64,000 nt of DNA from Mycoplasmatota bacterium (GTDB lineage Bacteria > Bacillota_I > Bacilli_A > Izemoplasmatales > Hujiaoplasmataceae). The stretch is taken from the NCBI GenBank assembly GCA_016342455.1, contig JAEIOE010000001.1:1-64000 (forward strand). Direction: 5' to 3'. Shown piece by piece: positions 38,764 through 48,694 of the stretch. The translations under genes were made by a program, and so were the position numbers. Each line of letters starts with the position of its first letter. The stretch's first letter is position 1. The notes beneath the pieces were generated by a model. That model ran no database searches. It was not told the origin of the DNA and worked only from the letters and a program-made list of their open reading frames with translations.

Positions 38764-40014
38764 ATGAAAGTAACAAATGATACATATTTATTAAGAAAAG
38801 AAAAGTACTTTCCTAATGTTACTGACGAAGAATGGAACGATTGGCACTGGCAAGTAAGAAATAGAATAAAATCTGCCAAAGATTTGGAAAAATATTTCTA
38901 TTTTACTGAGCAAGAAAAATTAGATATGAATAATATATTAAATAAGTTTAGAATGTCAATTACGCCGTATTATCTATGTTTAATGGATCCAACAAATCCT
39001 AAATGCCCAATAAGACTGCAAGCTGTACCAACAATTCAAGAAATGCATGTGGGAAAATTTGACTTAGAAGACCCATTAGATGAAGATACGGATTCTCCAG
39101 TACCGGGTCTTACTCATAGATATCCAGATAGAGTTTTGTTCTTGATAACTGATATGTGTTCTATGTATTGTAGACACTGTACAAGAAGAAGGTTTGCTGG
39201 TCATCACGATAAAGCAATGCCTAAAGAACGAATAGATAAATCAATTGAATATATTAGAAATCATCCGGAAGTTAGAGATGTGTTATTATCTGGTGGGGAT
39301 GCTTTGTTAGTTAGCGATGATATTTTGGAAGATATTATAAGTAGACTAAGAAAGATAGAACATGTGGAAATAATAAGGCTTGGGACAAGAACTCCTGTAG
39401 TGATGCCTCAAAGAATAACTGAAGATTTAGTTAACATGCTAAAGAAGTATCATCCAATTTGGATTAATACTCATTTTAACCATTATGATGAAATAACTTC
39501 AGAAAGTAAAGCTGCTATTGATAGAATGGCAGATGCTGGAATACCTTTAGGTAATCAATCAGTATTATTAAAAGGAATAAATGACTCAGTGACAATAATG
39601 AAAAAGCTTGTTCAAATGTTAGTTTATATAAGAGTGAGACCATACTATATATATCAGTGTGACCTATCATTAGGGATAGAACATTTTAGAACTCCAGTTT
39701 CAAAAGGTATTGAAATTATAGAAGGATTAAGAGGACACACATCTGGATATTGTGTACCAACATTTGTGGTAGATGCACCAGGTGGTGGAGGTAAAATTCC
39801 AGTAATGCCAAATTATTTAATATCACAAGCTCCAGGAAGAGTTGTTTTAAGAAATTATGAAGGAGTAATATCAACGTATTGTGAACCAGGAGAATATAGC
39901 GTAAGCGAGGATGACTATAAGAATGCCTCTGGAGTAAGCTCGTTATTGGTTTGTAAGAAGCCTTCATTAGAACCAAAGGATTTAGAAAGAAGGAAAAGAA
40001 CATCAAAGAGTTAA
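38764..40014 (+). CDS. kamA: L-lysine 2,3-aminomutase
   Basis: A radical S-adenosylmethionine and pyridoxal-phosphate enzyme of 416 residues that converts L-lysine to L-beta-lysine, the first step of lysine fermentation. The iron-sulphur cysteines are C132, C136 and C139 in CSMYCRHC. VDAPGGGGKIPVMPNY contains the pyridoxal-phosphate lysine. Length equals the clostridial enzyme. Substrate lysine rather than glutamate or arginine is supported by the operon. The gene ends at 40014, overlapping the upstream extension of the next reading frame. Confidence 0.96.
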   Translation: MKVTNDTYLLRKEKYFPNVTDEEWNDWHWQVRNRIKSAKDLEKYFYFTEQEKLDMNNILNKFRMSITPYYLCLMDPTNPKCPIRLQAVPTIQEMHVGKFDLEDPLDEDTDSPVPGLTHRYPDRVLFLITDMCSMYCRHCTRRRFAGHHDKAMPKERIDKSIEYIRNHPEVRDVLLSGGDALLVSDDILEDIISRLRKIEHVEIIRLGTRTPVVMPQRITEDLVNMLKKYHPIWINTHFNHYDEITSESKAAIDRMADAGIPLGNQSVLLKGINDSVTIMKKLVQMLVYIRVRPYYIYQCDLSLGIEHFRTPVSKGIEIIEGLRGHTSGYCVPTFVVDAPGGGGKIPVMPNYLISQAPGRVVLRNYEGVISTYCEPGEYSVSEDDYKNASGVSSLLVCKKPSLEPKDLERRKRTSKS

Positions 40015-41006
40015 TAAATATTGCTAAAAACTATAAAGTCATAAGTGTTGTTGGCAATACAAAAAACGCAGGAAAAACAACAGTAATCAATGCGATATTA
40101 AGTAAAATAGAGTATAATAATATAGCAGTCACATCCGTAGGCTTAGATGGTGAAAAAACTGATCAAATAACACACATGAAGAAGCCTAGAATTTATGCTT
40201 TGCAAGGATATTTGATAGTAACAGCTATAAAAACGTTAAGCGAATTTGAAGCAGAGTATGAGGTTCTAGAAACAACTAATATAAATACTGCTTTAGGACT
40301 AATTGTTATAGTAAAAATTATAAAAGAAGGAAACGTCTTAATAGCGGGCCCATCTGTAATTTCGGATATAGAAAAAACACTCGTATTACTAGAGAAATAT
40401 GATTTAAAAAACGTATTTATAGACGGAGCATTCTTTAGACATTCACTTGCAAAAACATCAGAAATAACTATATTAGTCATAGGTGCAAACTTAAGCCCTA
40501 ATATTGATCTAGTTGTTAAGGATGCTGAAGCTATAGTTAAGAAATTTAACTTAAAAACAGTGCCAAATGAGCTAAAAAAGCTTGAAAAATACGACAATGT
40601 TTGTTTGGTAAACGAACAAAATAAAATTGAAGAATTAAATATAAATAGTATAATTGGGAACACCGTGAATTTGTTTGATAAAAACAACGTAGTTTGTAAG
40701 TTCATATATTCACCCAAGGCATTAACTAACGATTTTGTTAAGAAGTTAATTGAAGAAAGACGGGACTTTAAGTTTGATATAGTAGTGAAGTCTCCAGTAG
40801 ATATACAGCTAAATCTAGACAATATTATTAATCTTTTTAAATTAGAAAATCAAGTGTTTGTATTGAATCCTATCAACCTTAAAGCAATTTGTTACAATCC
40901 TACATCACCGCAAGGTTATGAGTTCAACAGTTTGGAGTTCAGCAGTAAATTGGAAAAAATACTGGGAACCAAAGTTATCAATGTAATGGAAGGAAATGCA
41001 AAATGA
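40002..41006 (+). CDS. kamB: KamB-like P-loop ATPase, putative lysine 5,6-aminomutase reactivase subunit
   Basis: An open frame continues upstream of the first ATG (40176) and encodes a P-loop, VVGNTKNAGKTTVINAILSK, at about 40047-40106. Truncating at 40176 would remove this motif. Between the frame's upstream stop (39954) and 40176 there is no ATG, GTG or TTG. Candidate initiators are ATC at 40002 (AAGGA at 39991-39995, about seven bases away), ATA 40014 or ATT 40020. Total length would be about 334 residues. Position between kamA and kamD matches the kamB gene of lysine fermenters, which encodes an ATPase that reactivates adenosylcobalamin-dependent KamDE. The MutS-like KamC partner was not found. 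Function is inferred from position and P-loop. Confidence 0.6.
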   Translation: MKELINIAKNYKVISVVGNTKNAGKTTVINAILSKIEYNNIAVTSVGLDGEKTDQITHMKKPRIYALQGYLIVTAIKTLSEFEAEYEVLETTNINTALGLIVIVKIIKEGNVLIAGPSVISDIEKTLVLLEKYDLKNVFIDGAFFRHSLAKTSEITILVIGANLSPNIDLVVKDAEAIVKKFNLKTVPNELKKLEKYDNVCLVNEQNKIEELNINSIIGNTVNLFDKNNVVCKFIYSPKALTNDFVKKLIEERRDFKFDIVVKSPVDIQLNLDNIINLFKLENQVFVLNPINLKAICYNPTSPQGYEFNSLEFSSKLEKILGTKVINVMEGNAK

Positions 41007-42562
41007 ACAAGTTAAACTTAAATTTTAATCAAATAATTGCTTGTAGAGAGCGAGCAGAAGCGATTGCAATCAATGTTCAGCAATTTATAGACAAACATAC
41101 TACAGTTTCTATTGAAAGAACGGTCTTGAGACTGTTAGGAATCGATGGAATTGATGAATTTGGAGTTCCTATCCCAAATAAAATTGTAAGTGATGTTTTA
41201 AAATTAGGTAATCTCTCATTAGGAATATCGCTATATATGGCCAGTGCATTACATTTTACTGGTTTAAATTTAAATGATTTTCTAGCAAAATACATGAAAG
41301 AAGATTTGAATATTTGTAGTTATCCTCTAATTGATGTTAAACTTGTTGATGATATCCTAAAACCTTACTATGAAAAGCACTTAAAAAAGATAAAAAATAA
41401 TAAGATTTCCAGAACAAAATTTCTTCAAGATTCTATTAGAGAATCGAACACAGATTTATATGTAATTGTAGCTACTGGTAATATTGATGAAGATGTTACA
41501 CAAGCAGTTGCTGCAGCAAAAGCTGGAGCTGATATTATTGCAGTGATTAGATCTACTGGACAGTCTCTTTTGGACTTCGTTCCTTTTGGAAAAACCACGG
41601 AAGGCTTCGGCGGAACATATGCAACTCAAGAAAATTTTAAGATTATGAGAACCGCTTTAGATAAAGTATATGAAGAAGAGAAAAGATATATTAAGTTAGT
41701 TAATTATGCATCTGGTTTATGCATGCCAGAGATTGCTGCTATGGGAGCACTGGAAAGATTAGATGTATTATTGAATGACAGCATGTATGGAATCATATTT
41801 AGAGATATCAATATGAAGAGAACTTTCGTTGATCAATACTTCTCAAGATTAATAAATGCATACTCCGGAATAATCATTAATACAGGAGAAGATAATTATC
41901 TAACTACTTCAGACGCTGTTTCAGAAGCGCATACAGTTCTCGCTTCTCAATTTATCAATGAAGCTTTTGCTAAGAAAGCTCATTTACCTGAAAACCTTAT
42001 GGGATTAGGGCATGCGTTTGAAATTAATCCAGATGTTGAAAATAGTTTCTTGTTAGAATTGGCTCAAGCTGAAATGGCAAGAGAAATTTTCCCGAATGCA
42101 CCTTTAAAATATATGCCACCTACAAAATATATAAATGGTAATATATTTAGAGCATATCAACAAAATGCAATGTTTAATATAGTTACTACCGCAACAAATC
42201 AGTCTATTCATTTATTAGGTATGATGACAGAAGCGATTCATACTCCATTTATGAGTGACAGATATTTAGCAATTAAAAACGCCAAAATGGTTCAAAAATC
42301 TATGAAATCTCTTGGAGAAGAAATTGAATTCAAGAAAGATGGCCTTATACAAAAACGAGCTCAAACAGTTTTGAGTGAAGCAAATGAATTATTAGAACAA
42401 ATTTCTCGAGATGGAATGTTTAATAGTTTAGCAAATGGTGTTTTTGCAGATACAAAAAGACCAATTGACGGTGGTAAGGGATTAGATGGAGTATTTAAGA
42501 AAGACAAAAACTATATTAATGTAATAGCTAATAGAATGGAGGCGTCTTTTAGTGAAAATTAA
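41003..42562 (+). CDS. kamD: Lysine 5,6-aminomutase alpha subunit
   Basis: Large subunit of the adenosylcobalamin- and pyridoxal-phosphate-dependent enzyme that converts beta-lysine to 3,5-diaminohexanoate. The 519-residue protein starts KLNLNFNQIIACRERAEAIA and contains the barrel-forming VAAAKAGADIIAVIRSTGQSLLDFVPFG stretch, conserved in KamD. LMGLGHAFEINPDVENSFL is another family stretch. It overlaps the upstream gene by four bases and kamE by eleven. Confidence 0.95.
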   Translation: MNKLNLNFNQIIACRERAEAIAINVQQFIDKHTTVSIERTVLRLLGIDGIDEFGVPIPNKIVSDVLKLGNLSLGISLYMASALHFTGLNLNDFLAKYMKEDLNICSYPLIDVKLVDDILKPYYEKHLKKIKNNKISRTKFLQDSIRESNTDLYVIVATGNIDEDVTQAVAAAKAGADIIAVIRSTGQSLLDFVPFGKTTEGFGGTYATQENFKIMRTALDKVYEEEKRYIKLVNYASGLCMPEIAAMGALERLDVLLNDSMYGIIFRDINMKRTFVDQYFSRLINAYSGIIINTGEDNYLTTSDAVSEAHTVLASQFINEAFAKKAHLPENLMGLGHAFEINPDVENSFLLELAQAEMAREIFPNAPLKYMPPTKYINGNIFRAYQQNAMFNIVTTATNQSIHLLGMMTEAIHTPFMSDRYLAIKNAKMVQKSMKSLGEEIEFKKDGLIQKRAQTVLSEANELLEQISRDGMFNSLANGVFADTKRPIDGGKGLDGVFKKDKNYINVIANRMEASFSEN

Positions 42563-43277
42563 ACCATATGGTGATACTTTAAATGATGGTAAAGTTCAAT
42601 TAAGTTTTACTCTTCCAGTGGAAAGAAGTCCAAAAGGAATTGCAGCTGCAAAAGAAATTGCAAAATCAATGGGATTAATTAATACATCGGTAGTGCATTC
42701 AGAGTCTATAGAAAATGGTTTTAGTTTCTATATTGTATATGGAACTACAATAAATGCGATAGAATTTGATGAAATTCATGTAGAAGAAATAACTCAAACA
42801 GCTCTTTCTAGAAAAGATATAGAGAAATTAATATCAGAAAAACTAGGAAGAGAAATAGTATTTGTTGGAGCTTCTACAGGAACTGATGCTCATACAGTTG
42901 GAATTGATGCAATTATGAACATGAAAGGCTTCGCGGGACATTATGGATTGGAAAGATATTCGGGAGTAGTAGCTCACAATCTTGGATCACAAGTTTTGAA
43001 TGAAGAATTCATAAAGGAAGCGATTGAAAAGAAAGCTGACGTTTTACTTGTTTCTCAAACAGTAACTCAAAAAGATGTACATTTGAAGAATCTTGTCGAG
43101 TTAGTTGAATTATTAGAAGCCGAAGGGTTAAGGGATAAAGTTATCTTAATTGTAGGAGGCGCTAGAATTACACATGAAATAGCAAAAGAATTAGGATTTG
43201 ATGCAGGATTTGGTCCTGGCAGTTTTGCAGAGGATGTTGCTACATTCGCTGTTAATGAGTTAATAAATAAAAAATAG
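42552..43277 (+). CDS. kamE: Lysine 5,6-aminomutase beta subunit
   Basis: The cobalamin-binding subunit, 241 residues. The base-off B12 motif DxHxxG appears as TDAHTVGIDA, with D112, H114 and G117. The Rossmann-type B12 domain ends with VILIVGGARITHEIAKELGFDAGFGPG. It forms the active complex with KamD. It starts inside kamD and ends 19 bases before the adenosyltransferase gene. Confidence 0.95.
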   Translation: MKIKPYGDTLNDGKVQLSFTLPVERSPKGIAAAKEIAKSMGLINTSVVHSESIENGFSFYIVYGTTINAIEFDEIHVEEITQTALSRKDIEKLISEKLGREIVFVGASTGTDAHTVGIDAIMNMKGFAGHYGLERYSGVVAHNLGSQVLNEEFIKEAIEKKADVLLVSQTVTQKDVHLKNLVELVELLEAEGLRDKVILIVGGARITHEIAKELGFDAGFGPGSFAEDVATFAVNELINKK

Positions 43278-43296
43278 GATTTTAGGAGGTAGATAT

Positions 43297-43821
43297 ATGT
43301 ATATTAATAAGATAAGAAACATAGCTACTAAACAAGGGGATAAAGGAACTTCAAAGAATTATAATAATGATATATTTAGAAAAAGCGATATTTTGTTTGA
43401 AACTTTAGGGTCAATAGATGAATTAAGTTCTTTCTTGGGTTTGACTTATCATTTTTCCAACTTAAGTCAAATAATTATCATTCAAAACGATTTACAAAAA
43501 TTGAGTTCTATTATCGCTACTTCACCGAAATCAGAGTTATATAGCAAAATTGAAATGATAACTATTGATGATATTGCTTCTCTTGAAAAAAGAATGCAAT
43601 TAGAGTTGGATAGAAAAGCAATTAAACCAAAACTTTTTTTACCTGGGAGTGAAAAGTCTACTATAGGCGCTTATTTTGATGTTTGTAGAACACTAGCAAG
43701 AAGAGTAGAGAGAAGAATTGATGAATTTATAATGAAACATAATAGAGAAGATTTAGAAACTGTAAGAAGTTATATTAATAGACTTAGTGACTATTTATTT
43801 ATACTATCTTGTAACCTTTAA
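43297..43821 (+). CDS. pduO: PduO-type cob(I)alamin adenosyltransferase
   Basis: A 174-residue ATP:corrinoid adenosyltransferase that makes adenosylcobalamin. The N-terminal TKQGDKGTSKNY is the ATP-binding motif. GSIDELSSFLG, PGSEKSTIGAYFDVCRTLARRVERR and YINRLSDYLFILS are family marks. It closes the lysine operon, behind an AGGAGGT ribosome-binding site. Both KamDE and the glutamate mutase in the next operon need its product. No cobalamin biosynthesis or uptake gene lies in the window. Confidence 0.9.
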   Translation: MYINKIRNIATKQGDKGTSKNYNNDIFRKSDILFETLGSIDELSSFLGLTYHFSNLSQIIIIQNDLQKLSSIIATSPKSELYSKIEMITIDDIASLEKRMQLELDRKAIKPKLFLPGSEKSTIGAYFDVCRTLARRVERRIDEFIMKHNREDLETVRSYINRLSDYLFILSCNL

Positions 43822-43883
43822 TTTCTAATTAAAAGAAACGCTATTTTTATAAGAAATTTGGTCTTTCAATATCATAATGACTA

Positions 43884-43892
43884 TGATATAAT
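43884..43892 (+). promoter_or_regulatory. Extended -10 promoter (TGATATAAT) of the glutamate mutase operon
   Basis: TGATATAAT lies 42 bases before the glmS start. The 17-base position upstream reads TTTCAA, a weak -35. Transcription would begin near 43899. Confidence 0.6.
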
Positions 43893-43903
43893 GATACACG
43901 AAA

Positions 43904-43917
43904 TAAAAGCGCTTACA
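43904..43917 (+). promoter_or_regulatory. cre-like CcpA operator downstream of the glm promoter
   Basis: TAAAAGCGCTTACA matches cre consensus TGWAARCGYTWNCW at 13 of 14 positions (mismatch at position 2). It sits just downstream of the predicted transcription start, the position of road-block repression. It ends before the glmS ribosome-binding site AAGGAG (43922-43927). Confidence 0.6.
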
Positions 43918-43934
43918 AATACAAGGAGAAAACG

Positions 43935-44339
43935 TTGAAAACAATAGTGATAGGCGTCATAGGCGCCGACGTACATGCGGTAGGTAATAAGATTATCGAA
44001 TACACGCTAAATAACGCCGGGTATAATGTTGTAAATATCGGAGTTTTGTCTTCTCAGGAAGATTTTATTAATGCAGCAATAGAAACAAATGCGAGTTTGA
44101 TTTTAGTTTCTTCACTTTATGGACATGGTGAAATTGATTGTCGCGGAATGCGAGAAAAGTGTGTTGAATCAGGAATAGCGGATATTCTTTTATATGTTGG
44201 TGGAAATATTGTTGTTGGAAAACAAGATTTCGGTCATGTAGAAGAAATTTTTAGAGAAATGGGATTTAACAGAGTCTTTGCGCCAGGTACACCAATTGAT
44301 AATGCTTTAGGGAACATACAACAAGATTTGGGAGAGTAA
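43935..44339 (+). CDS. glmS: Glutamate mutase sigma (small, cobalamin-binding) subunit
   Basis: Small subunit (134 residues) of adenosylcobalamin-dependent glutamate mutase, not the glucosamine synthase of the same symbol. The B12 motif is [20 protein letters not shown] with D12, H14 and G17. [13 protein letters not shown] and [13 protein letters not shown] are typical. The start is TTG at 43935 with AAGGAG upstream. Together with GlmE it isomerises glutamate to (2S,3S)-3-methylaspartate. It begins the operon glmS-glmL-glmE-mal-citDEF-citXG. Confidence 0.95.
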   Translation: MKTIVIGVIGADVHAVGNKIIEYTLNNAGYNVVNIGVLSSQEDFINAAIETNASLILVSSLYGHGEIDCRGMREKCVESGIADILLYVGGNIVVGKQDFGHVEEIFREMGFNRVFAPGTPIDNALGNIQQDLGE

Positions 44340-44340
44340 C

Positions 44341-45726
44341 ATGGGTAATTATTTGCTGATAGATTTTGGCTCAACTTTCACTAAATTATGTGCAATTAAT
44401 TCAGAAGCCGAAGATTTACTTGGGACAGCTTCCGACTTTACCACGGTTGAATCAGATATTAGCATTGGCTATCACAAAGCTTTAAATAAGCTTTATGAGA
44501 AAATAGGTAAAACAATTAAATTCGATCAAGTTATTGCTTGTTCTTCAGCTGCTGGCGGCCTCAAAATGGCCGCTATTGGTCTAGTTGAGGAGCTTACTGT
44601 CGAGGCCGCTAAGCGAGTTTGTTTAGGTGCTGGGGCGAAAGTGGACTTGATTTTATCCCATCATATAACTAAAGCAGAAGTAAGAAAAATTATGGAAGAA
44701 AAAATTGATATTGTTTTGCTTGCTGGTGGTTCGGATGGCGGTAATGCTGAGTGTGTAATATTTAATGCAGATGTGTTGGGAAAGATGGGAATAAAAGTTC
44801 CAGTTATTTTTGCAGGAAATAAATCAGCTCAAGATGATGTTCAAGACATTTTTGATAAGTATGAAATGGATGGCTATATATGTGAAAATGTAATGCCGAA
44901 AATTAATATATTAAATATTGATTCTGTTAGAGATAAGATTAGAGAGATATTTTTAAAAAAAATTATTGAGGCTAAAGGTATTAAACGAATAGAAAGTGAA
45001 ATAGATCAAGTTATTTTGCCAACACCTAACGCTGTATTAGAGGCTGCAATACTCCTTTCAAAAGGTTATCTTAACGAGAGTGGTTATGGAGATTTAGTAG
45101 TTTTAGATATTGGTGGCGCTACCACAGATATGTATTCAATTTGTAATACTACAAGAAGAAGTGATGTTTTGATTAATGGATTAGAAGAGCCTTTTGCTAA
45201 AAGAACCGTTGAAGGGGATTTAGGAATGCGATATTCAGCTCCCGGAATTATTAAATCATTAACGAAACAAGAAATAGAATATATTAATATGGAAAAAAAT
45301 GTAGAAATAGAAAAAGAAGTATGCAAAAGGTTTAATGACGTTCAGAGTTTACCACAAAATGTACATGATGAGTTTATTGATCAATTCTTGGCTGAGATGT
45401 GTGCATACAGGGCTATGCATAGACACTGTGGAAGAATTGAAGAAGTGTTTACACCTATGGGTGTGGTATATAATCAAACAGGTAAAGATTTGACGGAAAT
45501 TAAATATGTTATTGGGACCGGTGGAGTAGTTATTAATTCCAAGGATCAAGAAAAAATATTAGCCGGAACTACAAACATTTTACATAACAAAACAGAATTA
45601 AGACCAAGTCATCCACACTTTATGATTGATCAAAGTTATATTATGGCTTCAATGGGATTGCTTTCTCAAATGGAGCCATTATTAGCACTAAAAATATTAA
45701 AAAAATATATTAAACAAATAAGGTGA
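44341..45726 (+). CDS. glmL: Glutamate mutase associated ATPase GlmL (MutL)
   Basis: A 461-residue ASKHA-fold ATPase of the MutL/GlmL family, unrelated to DNA repair MutL. It opens [16 protein letters not shown], the phosphate-1 motif. [14 protein letters not shown] is phosphate-2. [12 protein letters not shown] is the C-terminal glycine motif. It is thought to act as a reactivating chaperone for the B12-dependent mutase. It is encoded between the two mutase subunits, as in clostridial clusters. Confidence 0.93.
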   Translation: MGNYLLIDFGSTFTKLCAINSEAEDLLGTASDFTTVESDISIGYHKALNKLYEKIGKTIKFDQVIACSSAAGGLKMAAIGLVEELTVEAAKRVCLGAGAKVDLILSHHITKAEVRKIMEEKIDIVLLAGGSDGGNAECVIFNADVLGKMGIKVPVIFAGNKSAQDDVQDIFDKYEMDGYICENVMPKINILNIDSVRDKIREIFLKKIIEAKGIKRIESEIDQVILPTPNAVLEAAILLSKGYLNESGYGDLVVLDIGGATTDMYSICNTTRRSDVLINGLEEPFAKRTVEGDLGMRYSAPGIIKSLTKQEIEYINMEKNVEIEKEVCKRFNDVQSLPQNVHDEFIDQFLAEMCAYRAMHRHCGRIEEVFTPMGVVYNQTGKDLTEIKYVIGTGGVVINSKDQEKILAGTTNILHNKTELRPSHPHFMIDQSYIMASMGLLSQMEPLLALKILKKYIKQIR

Positions 45727-45730
45727 ATTT

Positions 45731-47197
45731 ATGAAATTACAAAACAAAAAGATACCAGAAGCTGAATTCCTAAAAATTAGAGAAGAAGTTCTTAAAAGTT
45801 GGAAGACAGGATTAGATTCTCAATTAGATTTAGATAATGCGGTGAAATATTTAAAAACAGTTCCGGATTATAAAAATTTTGCAATAAAGTTAAATCAAGC
45901 AAAAGCTAATGGAACAACTTTAGTGCAACCTAGGGCTGGGGTACCTGAACTTGATGTACATATTAAATTATTAAATTATTTAGAAGAATGTGGTGCGGAT
46001 TTTCTACCATCTACAGTAGATAGTTATACTAGACAAAACCGCTATATTGAAGCTCAAAAAGGATTGGATGAATCTGTTCAAATTCAAAGAGCGTTATTAA
46101 ATGGATTTCCAGTTGTAAATCACGGGGTAACAAATTGTAAAAAAGTATTTGAATCAATCAATGTCCCTATTGAAGCAAGACATGGTACACCAGACGCTAG
46201 ATTATTATCAGAAATAATCCACGCATCAGGTTGGACTTCTAACGAAGGTGGAGGTATTTCATATAATATTCCTTATGCAAAGTCAGTTCCGCTGGAAGTT
46301 TCTATTATTAATTGGCAATATTGTGATCGTTTAGTTGGTTATTATGAAGAAAGAGGAATTAAAATAAATCGTGAACCATTTGGGCCGTTAACCGGGACAC
46401 TTGTACCCGCTTCAATATCTAATACAATAATGATTGTAGAAGCGTTACTTGCAGCTGAACAAGGGGTTAAGAACATTACAGTAGGTTACGGTATGGGTGG
46501 AAATCTCATTCAAGATGTAGCAGCAATAAAGGCATTATATACTCAAACTATAGAATATCTAGAAAAGTTTAATTATGAAAACATGGAAATTTCAACAGTA
46601 TTTCATCAATGGATGGGTGGATTTCCACAAGATGAATCTGAAGCGATGGCTTTAATTGCTTATAGTTCATCAGTAGCAGCTTTATCTAAAGCTACTAAGC
46701 TAATTTCTAAATCACCACATGAATCTATTGGTATTCCTACAAGAGAAGCAAATGGATTAGGTGTAAAAGCATCTAAATTTATTGTAAATATGTTAAAAGA
46801 TCAATCTATGGCGGACAGCCCAGAATTAGAAAGCGAAATCAACCAAATTAAAGCTGAAGTTGATTGTCTCTTAAATGCAATCTTAAAAGTAGGAAACGGA
46901 GATATTGCTATAGGTATCGTTGAGGCTTTTAAACAAGGCTTAATCGATGTTCCTTTTGCTCCAAGTAATTGTAACGCGGGTAAAATATTGCCGGCAAGAG
47001 ATAATGATGGAAAGATTAGAATTTTAGAATTTGGCAATCTAGCTTTTAATGATGAAATTAAAGAATTTCATAGAAAAAAAATAGAAGAAAGAGCAAAATC
47101 AGAAAATAGAGAAATTTCTTTTCAACTTACAGTAGATGATGTGTATTCTGTTAGTGAAGGAAAACTTATAGGAAGGCCAAAAAAGGTAAGAGTATGA
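45731..47197 (+). CDS. glmE: Glutamate mutase epsilon (catalytic) subunit
   Basis: The 488-residue TIM-barrel subunit of glutamate mutase that binds substrate. Diagnostic segments include [53 protein letters not shown] (around residue 135) and the [13 protein letters not shown] stretch. It overlaps mal by four bases. Size agrees with the Clostridium cochlearium enzyme (about 483). Confidence 0.95.
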   Translation: MKLQNKKIPEAEFLKIREEVLKSWKTGLDSQLDLDNAVKYLKTVPDYKNFAIKLNQAKANGTTLVQPRAGVPELDVHIKLLNYLEECGADFLPSTVDSYTRQNRYIEAQKGLDESVQIQRALLNGFPVVNHGVTNCKKVFESINVPIEARHGTPDARLLSEIIHASGWTSNEGGGISYNIPYAKSVPLEVSIINWQYCDRLVGYYEERGIKINREPFGPLTGTLVPASISNTIMIVEALLAAEQGVKNITVGYGMGGNLIQDVAAIKALYTQTIEYLEKFNYENMEISTVFHQWMGGFPQDESEAMALIAYSSSVAALSKATKLISKSPHESIGIPTREANGLGVKASKFIVNMLKDQSMADSPELESEINQIKAEVDCLLNAILKVGNGDIAIGIVEAFKQGLIDVPFAPSNCNAGKILPARDNDGKIRILEFGNLAFNDEIKEFHRKKIEERAKSENREISFQLTVDDVYSVSEGKLIGRPKKVRV

Positions 47198-48435
47198 AAA
47201 TTAAAGATGTAATTATATCGAAATCATACACAGGATTTTTCTTTGATGATCAACAAGCGATAAAAAAAGGGGCCATCAATGAGGGCTTGTTTTATTTAGG
47301 AAAACCAGAACTTTCTGGTTTTACTTCTATTAGACAAAAAGGTGAAGCGATTTCTGTTCAATTAATACTAGAAAATGGTTTAGTAGGATATGGCGACTGT
47401 GCAGCAGTGCAATATTCAGGTACAGGAGGAAGAGATCCACTGTTTTTAGCGGATGAATATATTCCTTTTATTGAAGAATATATTATGCCATTATTAATAG
47501 GAGAATCTATAGACGAGTTTAAGACTTTAGCGAAAAAATATGATAAAATACTTATAAAGGGTAAGAAACTACATACTGCTATCAGATACGGATTGACACA
47601 AGCCTTTTTAAGTGCAACAGCCGTTAGTCAAGGCAAAACTATGGCTCAAATTGTTAGAAAAGAATACGGGATAGAAGAAGAAGTATATGAGTCTGTACCA
47701 ATTTTTACGCAATCTGGGGATGATAGATACTCTAATGTAGATAAGATGATTATGAAGGAAGCTGATGTATTACCACACGCCTTAATTAATCATGTAGATA
47801 CAAAATTAGGAAGAAATGGTGAAATACTAGCTGAATATGTAAATTGGTTAAGAAATAGAATTCAAAAACATAAACCTAATCCTGATTATAACCCTGTTCT
47901 TCATATAGATGTATATGGCGTTATAGGTATTGCGTTTGATAACGATATTGATAAAATGACTGATTATTTAGTAAGTCTAGAAAAAATTGCTTATCCTTTA
48001 AGAATAAGAATCGAAGGGCCAGTTGATGCAGGAAATAAAGCGGATACAATTTATTATCTAAAAGTATTAAGAGAAGAATTAGAAAAACGTAATTCTAAAT
48101 TAGAAATAGTAGCTGATGAATGGTGTAATACCTTGGAAGATATTATTGATTTTGGAGAAGCGAAAGCCGGACACATGCTTCAAATTAAAACACCTGATTT
48201 AGGCGGTGTCAATAACGTTATTGAAGCTATACTATATTGTAACAAAATAGGCATAGGTAGCTATTGTGGTGGTACTTGTAATGAAACAAATATTTCATCA
48301 GAAGTATCTACTAACATTGCGGTTGCTTGTATGGCGACTCAATGTTTAGCAAAACCAGGCATGGGTGTTGATGCTAGTTATATGATTGTTAAAAATGAAA
48401 TGAATAGAATATTGGCTAGAGCTAATAGGAGGTAA
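47194..48435 (+). CDS. mal: Methylaspartate ammonia-lyase
   Basis: An enolase-superfamily enzyme of 413 residues that deaminates 3-methylaspartate to mesaconate. The metal ligands are D239 (HIDVYG), E274 (IEGPVDAG) and D308 (VADEW), and the catalytic base is K332 (QIKTPDLGG). Another conserved residue is H195 (VLPHAL). The numbering is within one or two of the enzyme from Citrobacter amalonaticus. It overlaps glmE by four bases and is followed one base later by citD. Confidence 0.96.
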   Translation: MKIKDVIISKSYTGFFFDDQQAIKKGAINEGLFYLGKPELSGFTSIRQKGEAISVQLILENGLVGYGDCAAVQYSGTGGRDPLFLADEYIPFIEEYIMPLLIGESIDEFKTLAKKYDKILIKGKKLHTAIRYGLTQAFLSATAVSQGKTMAQIVRKEYGIEEEVYESVPIFTQSGDDRYSNVDKMIMKEADVLPHALINHVDTKLGRNGEILAEYVNWLRNRIQKHKPNPDYNPVLHIDVYGVIGIAFDNDIDKMTDYLVSLEKIAYPLRIRIEGPVDAGNKADTIYYLKVLREELEKRNSKLEIVADEWCNTLEDIIDFGEAKAGHMLQIKTPDLGGVNNVIEAILYCNKIGIGSYCGGTCNETNISSEVSTNIAVACMATQCLAKPGMGVDASYMIVKNEMNRILARANRR

Positions 48436-48436
48436 T

Positions 48437-48694
48437 ATGAGAGTTGGAGTAGCAGGTAGCAAAGAATCAAATGATTGTTTGGTTACTGTAAAAGAAAGTA
48501 ATGAAACAAAAATTGTAATTGAAAGCGTAGTTGCAGCATTCTTCTATGATCAAATCAAAGCAACAGTTGAGGAAACATTGAAAGAAATGGAAATTGAAAA
48601 TGTTTCAGTAACTGTTGAAGACAAAGGTGCGCTTGATTATACAATCAAATCCAGATTAATCAGCGCTATTAAAAGGATGACTCTAGATGTTTAG
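48437..48694 (+). CDS. citD: Citramalate/citrate lyase acyl carrier protein (gamma subunit)
   Basis: An 85-residue CitD. The phosphoribosyl-dephospho-CoA prosthetic group attaches to the Ser in GSKESNDC (Ser11; the ESxD motif). It overlaps citE by eight bases. Location after mal points to citramalate rather than citrate lyase, since the glutamate pathway yields (S)-citramalate. Confidence 0.9.
   Translation: MRVGVAGSKESNDCLVTVKESNETKIVIESVVAAFFYDQIKATVEETLKEMEIENVSVTVEDKGALDYTIKSRLISAIKRMTLDV

Noticed and set aside
40176..41006. Treating 40176-41006 as the complete KamB-like gene
   Set aside because: It would delete the encoded P-loop that lies in frame upstream.
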